31,620 nucleotides of DNA from a virus, in IMG/VR virus record IMGVR_UViG_3300027836_000026, positions 1 through 31,620 of that record. One strand, 5' to 3'. The notes below the pieces were generated by a model. That model saw only the letters and a list, made by a program, of their open reading frames with translations, searched no databases and was not told the DNA's origin. This document shows, piece by piece, positions 25,957-31,620 of this stretch; within the stretch, counting starts at the first letter, position 1, and each line of letters opens with the position of its first letter. The translations under genes were made by a program, and so were the position numbers.

Positions 25957-27535
25957 AGCCAGTGATTACATCCTTCCGATTTACAAAGATCGGGCGCTAA
26001 AGCATTTGATTAAGTTGGCTGGAGGTAAGGCTGCTATCAAGCACCTTGATTCTGAACAGCTTAAAAAGATGAAAGACGCTAGGGATGTAATCGCCAAAGA
26101 CATGCAGTACAACACCTTGAAGTGGTTTAGACCCTTCAAGTACCAATCTGAGTTCTTTGAAACTGGCTCTCGCTTTACCCGTAGGGGAATGATTGCCGCT
26201 AACCGTGCTGGCAAAACAGTAGCTTCTACTTATGAGGCTGCTTATCACCTGACAGGCAGATACCCCAAGAACTGGAAAGGCAAGGTTTGGGACAAACCCA
26301 TCATTGCCATGTGTTCTGGTGAATCCTGGGAGCAGGTGGCAAAAACACTGCAAAGCAAACTGCTTGGATGTGATGACATCAAGCAATCGTACAAATTAGG
26401 AACAGGCTCCATCCCGCTTGAGTGTATTGACGATAAGTCATACCGCACAGATGGGGCCAACGTCCTGTCTATTGAAGTCTGGCATATCTCTGGTGGCAAA
26501 TCAAAACTCTACTTCTCCAACTACACACAGCAAGTGCGTCATCTGCAAGGTTTTGAACTTGACCTTGTTGTCTTGGACGAGCAACCACCAGACGAGATCT
26601 TCTCGGAGCTTGTTGTCCGTACCGCACAAAGGAACGGGCAGGTATTGTGTTCATTTACCCCACTCAAGGGCATGTCAGGACTTGTTCGCAAGTTCTGGGA
26701 CAAGATAGAAGGCTACACCCATGTCCGTGTAACCTGGGACGACATCCCTTTTGAAAACGAGTGGAATGAGAAGTTCTTTAGCCAAGAAGAACGTGATCAA
26801 CTGTCTCGAGACTTTATGCCGTGGGAGCGTGATTGCCGAATGAAAGGCATCCCCCTGGTTGGCAAAGGCGTGGTATTCCCACTACTTAGCTGGCCTACCT
26901 ACAAAGCAATTGATGTTGACCTGAAGAGCAACGAGAAGATGGAACGACTGATCTCATTTGACTTGGGCATTAAGAATGACCCAACGGTGATCAGCTTCTT
27001 CTTTCGGGATCCTGTGGAAGAGGTCATCTACCTGCACCGACAGATCAAGGTGGCTCAAGGCGAAACCCCAGACGAGTACGTCCATTACTTGATGGACAAA
27101 GACACCAAGGGTGTTCCTATTGCCCTGCCCCATGATGCAACCCAAGCAGGACGGTACACTTTGACAGAACAATCGGTGCGTGAGGTGTTTGAGGACAACT
27201 ATGGCCTAAACTGCATCGCAGGTGCTATATTGAACCCAGTGAACGACCAAGGCAAGGTAACCAACCATAAGTCCTACGGAATCAATATAATGCGGCTAGG
27301 CATGGAGCGTGGCACATTTAAAATAAATGAGTCTTGCGTGGATTTTTTGGATGAATCAAGAAACTATGCCATTGACGAAGCTGGACGATTTAGTGATCCC
27401 GATGACCACATTGACTCTGCTCGAATTGGTATTCTGGCTTTGATTCAGGGTCATGGAGAATCTATGGTTAGCCGAGCAAACGCATTCCAATACCGTAGAC
27501 CAACAGCCGTTGATGGCAAGGTGCAACGAATATGA
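25943..27535 (+). CDS. terL: Large terminase subunit (packaging ATPase and nuclease)
   Basis: This 530-residue protein is chosen to start at the ATG at 25943. The ATPase has a Walker A ANRAGKT (86-92, with Lys91), Walker B LDLVVLDE (Asp212, Glu213) and the coupling motif SFTPLKG near 237. The nuclease begins at ISFDLGIKNDPT with Asp340 and closes with SDPDDHIDSARIG near 490, giving the acidic cluster of an RNase H fold. It drives DNA into the capsid and cuts concatemers. The class (P22/T7-like, possibly headful) cannot be fixed from sequence alone. The stop overlaps the homing nuclease start (ATGA). Confidence 0.93.
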   Translation: MAKSEASDYILPIYKDRALKHLIKLAGGKAAIKHLDSEQLKKMKDARDVIAKDMQYNTLKWFRPFKYQSEFFETGSRFTRRGMIAANRAGKTVASTYEAAYHLTGRYPKNWKGKVWDKPIIAMCSGESWEQVAKTLQSKLLGCDDIKQSYKLGTGSIPLECIDDKSYRTDGANVLSIEVWHISGGKSKLYFSNYTQQVRHLQGFELDLVVLDEQPPDEIFSELVVRTAQRNGQVLCSFTPLKGMSGLVRKFWDKIEGYTHVRVTWDDIPFENEWNEKFFSQEERDQLSRDFMPWERDCRMKGIPLVGKGVVFPLLSWPTYKAIDVDLKSNEKMERLISFDLGIKNDPTVISFFFRDPVEEVIYLHRQIKVAQGETPDEYVHYLMDKDTKGVPIALPHDATQAGRYTLTEQSVREVFEDNYGLNCIAGAILNPVNDQGKVTNHKSYGINIMRLGMERGTFKINESCVDFLDESRNYAIDEAGRFSDPDDHIDSARIGILALIQGHGESMVSRANAFQYRRPTAVDGKVQRI

Positions 27536-28095
27536 ACAATTTTTACATTTACGTGCATACAAAAACAACTGACAACAGCATTTTTTATGTTGGTCGTGGA
27601 GTTGGTCGTAGATGTACAAATGTGAAAAATAGAAATGCCCATTGGAACAACATTGTTGCCAAGCATGGATTTTTTTCAGAAATCATTGAAAGCAAATTGA
27701 CTTCTGATGAGGCAAATGAAAGAGAAATGTTCTGGATAAAAAACTTTCGAGATTCTGGAAATCAGCTTTGCAACCTTACTGATGGCGGAGGCGGATTGGC
27801 GGGAAGATCTCGTCCAGAATCTGAGAAGCAAAAGATAAGTACCGCATTGACTGGAGTGAAGAAATCAGAGCAAATGCGTGAAAAATTGCTTGGCAACAAA
27901 AACTCGCTTGGAAAGCTTCACTCAGATGAAGCCAAAGAAAAGATGTCATTGGCCTTAAAAGGCAAGCCGAAAAATGAAGAACACAAAGCAAAACTAAGCC
28001 AAGCACTGAAAGGAAGACCCCTGTCTCCCGAACGCCGTGCTAAAGTTGTGGCTGCAATTTTGGCAAGAAAAGCCAAAAAAGATATGGGGATTTAA
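27532..28095 (+). mobile_element. GIY-YIG homing endonuclease with NUMOD3 repeats
   Basis: This is a 187-residue product. The N-terminus MNNFYIYVHTK, then IFYVGRGVGRRCTN, is the GIY-YIG core, with Arg22/Arg26-27 candidates and an EREMFWIKNF helix carrying the catalytic Glu. The C-terminal 90 residues have three or more DNA-binding NUMOD3 repeats (KISTALTGVKKS, EKMSLALKGKPK, AKLSQALKGRPL). It is coupled by ATGA to terL and lies two bases ahead of the portal gene, so it invaded a packaging cassette without an intron. It would spread by cutting related phages; it is not expected to be needed for growth. Confidence 0.9.
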
Positions 28096-28097
28096 TC

Positions 28098-30260
28098 ATG
28101 CTAGACAAACAAAATATCATCGTTGAGTACATCGAAGCACCTGCTGGCAACAAAGGGATTGTTTTCCAAGTAGCTCACGAAGTCTATTTGAAAATGGTGG
28201 ATTATTTGCGATTAACGCAAGCAAAAAACACTTTTAACCGTCTTTCTGATTACCATTACCTGAATATTGCTGTCAGCAACTCCACTGAGCCAATCAGGGG
28301 GATTGATTACATCCACCCCGTGGTGACTCCTGGTGTTGATTACGCTACAGCCATCATTACAAAATGCCTGATGCCCAACGGCAAGGTTAATTTTGAGTTT
28401 GAGCGCTTTAGTGAGATGGACAGTGAGCAATCCAATCAGGCTACCGAGATGGTCAAGTACATGATCAACTCCAAGAATGATTCTTACGCTTGCATCCGAG
28501 ATTGGGCCCAAGACTCTTTGCTCCACAAGAACGGTATTGTTATGGTGTCGCCTGTGCGTGACCCCATTACCCAGTACAAGGAAGTGGAAGGCACAAAAGA
28601 CCAATTGCGTGTGTTTGAGACTATGGCTGCTGAAAAGGGCCTGACAGTTAAGCGTCAAAACATGCGTAAGATTGACGTAAACCTTGAAGGCGTGATGCAG
28701 GAGATGATGACTCCTGATGACGAGCCAGGGACGATGCAAGAAGAAGTCAATGATGCCATTTTGGCAAACACTGTCTACCGTGCCAAGTACAAGATGACGG
28801 GATTCTCGACATCCGTCCGAATCAAGCATGTTGCCCAGCATTACTTTGTGTGCAACCCCACAATCCCCAACATTCAAGATCAAGACTTCCTTGGGTTTTA
28901 TGACCCAATGACGATCCATGAATGCAAAGCCCAATTCCCTTATGTTGACCTTGAAAAGCTTGCTGAACACGCTGCCTATGGTCCTGCTGGTGCTTATCAG
29001 GCAGGTGCATTGGAAAACGATCTTGCTTTGCATGCTCGTGATTCCACTCCTGTTCCCGGTCAAGGCGTAATTGCGTCTGCTGGTGCTGACAGGTACAGCC
29101 GAGTGATCATGCTGACTACGGCATGGATCCGCAAAGACGTAGATGGTGATGGGGAAGAGGAAATCGTTGAGGTTTGCTTCTCAGGCTCTTACGTTCTGTA
29201 CGTCAAAGAGGTGGACTTCATTCCCTTGGCAGCAATGTGCCCCAAACCCATCACAGGAAACTTCTTTGGTTACTCTTTGGCAGAGCGTTTGGTTCCTATG
29301 CAGGAATACGCTACATCAATTGCCCGTGCTGAGATGGCTTTTGCCATGCAAGCCTCAACTCCTCGTATTGGCGTAAACCCAGAGTTCATTGATGCCGAAG
29401 AGATCCAACGTGGCGTGTCTGCCATGTTCATCTTGGACCGCAAGTTTGATGCTACCAAGCACATCTATGAGTTTGGAGCCATGCAGGGCAATCTGGCCTA
29501 CGTTCAGTCGTCTATGCAGCGTTTTGAAGCTGACAAGATGGCAATGATCGGCATGACAAGCCCCAACGATGTGCTAAACCCTGAAGTAATGAAGGACGGC
29601 AACTCAGGTTTCAAATTGCAACTGGCAATGGGCCCTAACCAGTTGATCCAAGACGAGATGGTCAAGAACTGCGCTATTGGTTTGCGTGACATGATCTATA
29701 TCGTGTGGAAAACCCTGATCCAGTACTCTGATGACTACAACATTCAGCAGTTAGCTGCCATTTGCGGCAAAGGTAAGCCATTCATGGATGCCATCTCAAT
29801 GGATAACTATGAATTCATTGACCGCAAGCTGATTAACATCGATTTGGCCTTGGGTTTCTTGTCTGACGAGAACCGTTTGACTCGCCAACAGTTAATCGGT
29901 CAAGCCCAACAGCAATTTGGTCAAGCAATGATGGCTTTGGACCCAAGTGTTCCTGAGTTGTTCTCTAAGATTCGCCGTCCATACGAAGACACCTTGCGTG
30001 TTCTTGGAGTTAAAGACGTTGATGCTTATTTGCCAACCTTGGAAGAAGCCGCTAAGATTATTCAAGCACAAGCAGCCAAAGGACCAAGTGCTGAACAGCA
30101 AGAAACTCAATCTAAGACTGATTTGAACAAGGCCAAGACAGACGAGACTATTGCCAATACATTGTTTACGCAGAAGAAAGCTGAAGACATTGATACTGAC
30201 AACATGTTCGAAGCTTTGGCAGCAAAACGTGATAAATTGCATTCTGTTCAAGTAGATTAA
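28098..30260 (+). CDS. P22-like portal protein
   Basis: This 720-residue protein is close in length to P22 gp1 (725). It starts MLDKQNIIVEYIEAPAGNKG, has stem- and wing-like helices, and shows family-typical segments: NGKVNFEFERFSEMD, a WAQDSLLHKNGIVMVSPVRD stretch, FIPLAAMCPKPITGNFFGYS, and LVPMQEYATSIARAEMAFAM. The C-terminal 70 residues, rich in Gln/Lys/Asp with long helices, resemble the barrel of P22-type portals. It forms the dodecameric ring that holds the terminase and later the tail. Confidence 0.85.
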   Translation: MLDKQNIIVEYIEAPAGNKGIVFQVAHEVYLKMVDYLRLTQAKNTFNRLSDYHYLNIAVSNSTEPIRGIDYIHPVVTPGVDYATAIITKCLMPNGKVNFEFERFSEMDSEQSNQATEMVKYMINSKNDSYACIRDWAQDSLLHKNGIVMVSPVRDPITQYKEVEGTKDQLRVFETMAAEKGLTVKRQNMRKIDVNLEGVMQEMMTPDDEPGTMQEEVNDAILANTVYRAKYKMTGFSTSVRIKHVAQHYFVCNPTIPNIQDQDFLGFYDPMTIHECKAQFPYVDLEKLAEHAAYGPAGAYQAGALENDLALHARDSTPVPGQGVIASAGADRYSRVIMLTTAWIRKDVDGDGEEEIVEVCFSGSYVLYVKEVDFIPLAAMCPKPITGNFFGYSLAERLVPMQEYATSIARAEMAFAMQASTPRIGVNPEFIDAEEIQRGVSAMFILDRKFDATKHIYEFGAMQGNLAYVQSSMQRFEADKMAMIGMTSPNDVLNPEVMKDGNSGFKLQLAMGPNQLIQDEMVKNCAIGLRDMIYIVWKTLIQYSDDYNIQQLAAICGKGKPFMDAISMDNYEFIDRKLINIDLALGFLSDENRLTRQQLIGQAQQQFGQAMMALDPSVPELFSKIRRPYEDTLRVLGVKDVDAYLPTLEEAAKIIQAQAAKGPSAEQQETQSKTDLNKAKTDETIANTLFTQKKAEDIDTDNMFEALAAKRDKLHSVQVD

Positions 30261-30269
30261 GGAATTGTA

Positions 30270-30587
30270 ATGAAAAGCTTGGTATTAAATATCCGAAACT
30301 ATTTCAATCAACGGACTCGTGCCGTTGATGCACAAAAGGAAGCTGATGTAACTCGCAAAACTCTAGTAATTGAAAATGGCGAAAGCGCCATGCGCCTTAT
30401 GAAGAATGAGGATTTTGCACTGCTGTTCAACCTTTACAGGTTCAACATGCTGGAGAGGCTTGAAGACAGTAGAGCTGATCCAGAACGTATTGAAAATGCA
30501 CATTATGTTGCTGGAGTCCGAGATTTCATTGGTTTCATTGAGAAAACAGAATATCTTGGAAAAGTGGCAAAGAAAACAAACACTTAA
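30270..30587 (+). CDS. Small helical protein between portal and scaffold
   Basis: This 105-residue helical, charged protein starts MKSLVLNIRNYFNQRTRAVD, with LVIENGESAMRLMKNEDFAL and YRFNMLERLEDSRADPERIE. It lies nine bases after the portal gene with AAGGAATTGTA upstream. Likely a minor head-assembly protein by position; no family recognised. Confidence 0.6.
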   Translation: MKSLVLNIRNYFNQRTRAVDAQKEADVTRKTLVIENGESAMRLMKNEDFALLFNLYRFNMLERLEDSRADPERIENAHYVAGVRDFIGFIEKTEYLGKVAKKTNT

Positions 30588-30603
30588 CCAAAGAGAGTAA
30601 ACT

Positions 30604-31620
30604 ATGTCAGACGTAATCGCAGATGCGACCGCCCCTGAGCAAACTGGCGCTGTGAATCCCGCCGATGCCATCGCTGCAATGATTGCCGCTAACAAGCGTA
30701 ACAATCCGCAACCCGAAGGCAGTTCACAAACGACAGCAGGACAAGATGAGGTGAAAGCCAAATCCCCTGAGGCGGCTCCTGTTGAAGGAACCGAACCTGA
30801 AGATGGTATTGCAAGTGAGTCAGAAACTGTAGATTTGGAAGATGATGCTGAAGCCACCGATGGTGTAACTGACGCAGTTAACTTCCTAGAGTTTGCAGAG
30901 CAGAATCCCGACATGATGTGGAGGATTCCTAATAAGGACGCAGAAGGCGGCTTTATTGAGATCCCTGTATCCAAGGCTGCTGCTATTTTGGGTCAAGGCA
31001 GTGCTATCCATGAAAATGCTCGCAAGCTTAAAGCTGAACGAGCCGATTTTGAAGAATATGAATCGAAGCGCAAGAGTGAACTTGATGGTTTGCAGATAGG
31101 CTTGGAGTTGACAATTGTTCCTCAGTTGCAAAGTGCTGCTGATGAACTGATTACGATCCAAGAATATAACCAGCAATGGCAGCAGATCTATCAAAGCACG
31201 AACGATCCTAGTCAAAGGAGCCAAGCTGAAGCAGCAATGCGACAGAATGCCCAGTTGATCCAGGATAAGTCGGAGTTCATTAAGGCGAATCGGCCTAAAG
31301 TTGAACAGTTTTATCAGCATCGATCTGCAATGGTCCAAGAAACCTTGGAAAAAGCTAGGCAGTCCTTTACTGATAAAGAATTGAGCAACAAGGCAATCTT
31401 TGGTGAGATTCGAGAGAAACTCAGTAAGGATTGGAAAGGTTCTAGCGGTTCTTTTGTTCCTGGTGTGCCAAACATTGATTTGGTTTCTAGTGACGAATAC
31501 TTGCTGGGTCTATTGCGGGATGGTATGAAATTCCGAGAAGGCCCTAAGGTAAAGAATGCTGGTGGATCTCTGGCTGCGGCTAGTCGTCCAGTAGCAAAAG
31601 CTAAAACAGCTCCCGATAAT
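30604..31620 (+). CDS. Scaffolding protein (3' end outside window)
   Basis: An ATG with AAAGAGAGTAAACT upstream opens 339 codons to the right edge without a stop. The N-terminal part is Ala/Asn/Pro/Glu-rich (DATAPEQTGAVNPADAIAAM) and very acidic around 65-95. A long hydrophilic coiled-coil-like helix spans roughly 130-270 (HENARKLKAERADFEEYESK, then many Gln/Glu/Ala). No hydrophobic core is seen. These are typical traits of phage scaffolding proteins, placed as in P22 between portal and coat. It guides coat assembly and is released during maturation. Confidence 0.75.
   Translation, partial: MSDVIADATAPEQTGAVNPADAIAAMIAANKRNNPQPEGSSQTTAGQDEVKAKSPEAAPVEGTEPEDGIASESETVDLEDDAEATDGVTDAVNFLEFAEQNPDMMWRIPNKDAEGGFIEIPVSKAAAILGQGSAIHENARKLKAERADFEEYESKRKSELDGLQIGLELTIVPQLQSAADELITIQEYNQQWQQIYQSTNDPSQRSQAEAAMRQNAQLIQDKSEFIKANRPKVEQFYQHRSAMVQETLEKARQSFTDKELSNKAIFGEIREKLSKDWKGSSGSFVPGVPNIDLVSSDEYLLGLLRDGMKFREGPKVKNAGGSLAAASRPVAKAKTAPDN

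Noticed and set aside
25943-27535. Possibility that the homing endonuclease sits in an intron splitting terL.
   Set aside because: terL is complete through its last nuclease motif and ends at the ATGA junction; no second exon follows the nuclease.
28212-29063. 283-codon open frame antisense to the portal gene.
   Set aside because: It is a shadow: the portal frame has clear family motifs, and the antisense product is Leu/Val/His/Ser-biased with no domain.
1-31620. CRISPR array, insertion sequence, integrase/att site, toxin-antitoxin pair.
   Set aside because: No regularly spaced repeats, transposase or recombinase motifs, terminal inverted repeats or recognisable toxin families were found on either strand.

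Overview
The window is a stretch of tailed-phage genome (Caudoviricetes) with podovirus-like architecture. It carries a P22-type portal, a large terminase, a scaffold, a run of Gly/Gln/Ala-rich presumed ejection proteins, a tail fibre, a lysis cassette and a compact replication and recombination module. I see no integrase, lysogeny repressor, tRNA, rRNA or CRISPR array, so a lytic lifestyle is likely. The host is probably a Gram-negative bacterium: Shine-Dalgarno motifs, sigma70-like promoters, DnaA boxes and a GH19 endolysin all fit. Many of the small conserved proteins remind me of phages of freshwater Burkholderiales, but that is an impression, not a search result.

Layout. (1) 1-8987, rightward: the end of a TPR-containing protein, a propeller-like virion protein, a large tail fibre with a peptidase-G2/chaperone-like C-terminus, and five low-complexity virion proteins. 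(2) 8991-11378, rightward: a lysis cassette of several small membrane proteins, a 3TM-type holin and a GH19 endolysin. (3) 11354-13571, leftward: DUF3310 protein, MazG-like NTP pyrophosphohydrolase, a conserved small protein preceded by a highly structured leader, an SSB-like protein with an acidic DDDMPF tail, an ERF annealing protein, a zinc-ribbon-like protein and a 50-residue protein too short for ordinary ORF calling. (4) 13681-20474, rightward: small genes, a replication initiator/helicase loader whose gene contains an 11-bp iteron array, a DnaB-like helicase, RusA resolvase, a protein with an RNA polymerase alpha-CTD-like domain, a noncoding structured region, an HNH/Ref-like nuclease and a DUF5856-like protein. 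(5) 20878-22796, leftward: an operon of eight small genes of unknown function, ending at a strong terminator. (6) 22797-23587: a mostly noncoding region with paired DnaA boxes and unusual C/G runs. (7) 23588-31620, rightward: GNAT-like protein, small terminase, small virion-type genes, large terminase, GIY-YIG homing endonuclease, portal and an incomplete scaffold gene.

The right edge stops inside the scaffold gene and the left edge starts in virion genes. Coat protein genes are missing, so a circular or permuted genome whose gap lies between the two ends is the simplest reading.

Genes are tightly packed, and most junctions are ATGA, GTGA or TAATG overlaps. These overlaps fix many start codons and reveal several genes of 29-54 codons. 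Initiator (14432-15145) and helicase (15504-16484) would open the origin; ERF, the SSB-like protein, RusA and the HNH protein would handle recombination; terminase and portal package DNA; holin and endolysin release virions. The most novel observations are the iterons and purine-biased tract inside the initiator gene, two structured RNA candidates (12197-12262 and 19515-19680), the alpha-CTD-like protein and the uncharacterised leftward operon.
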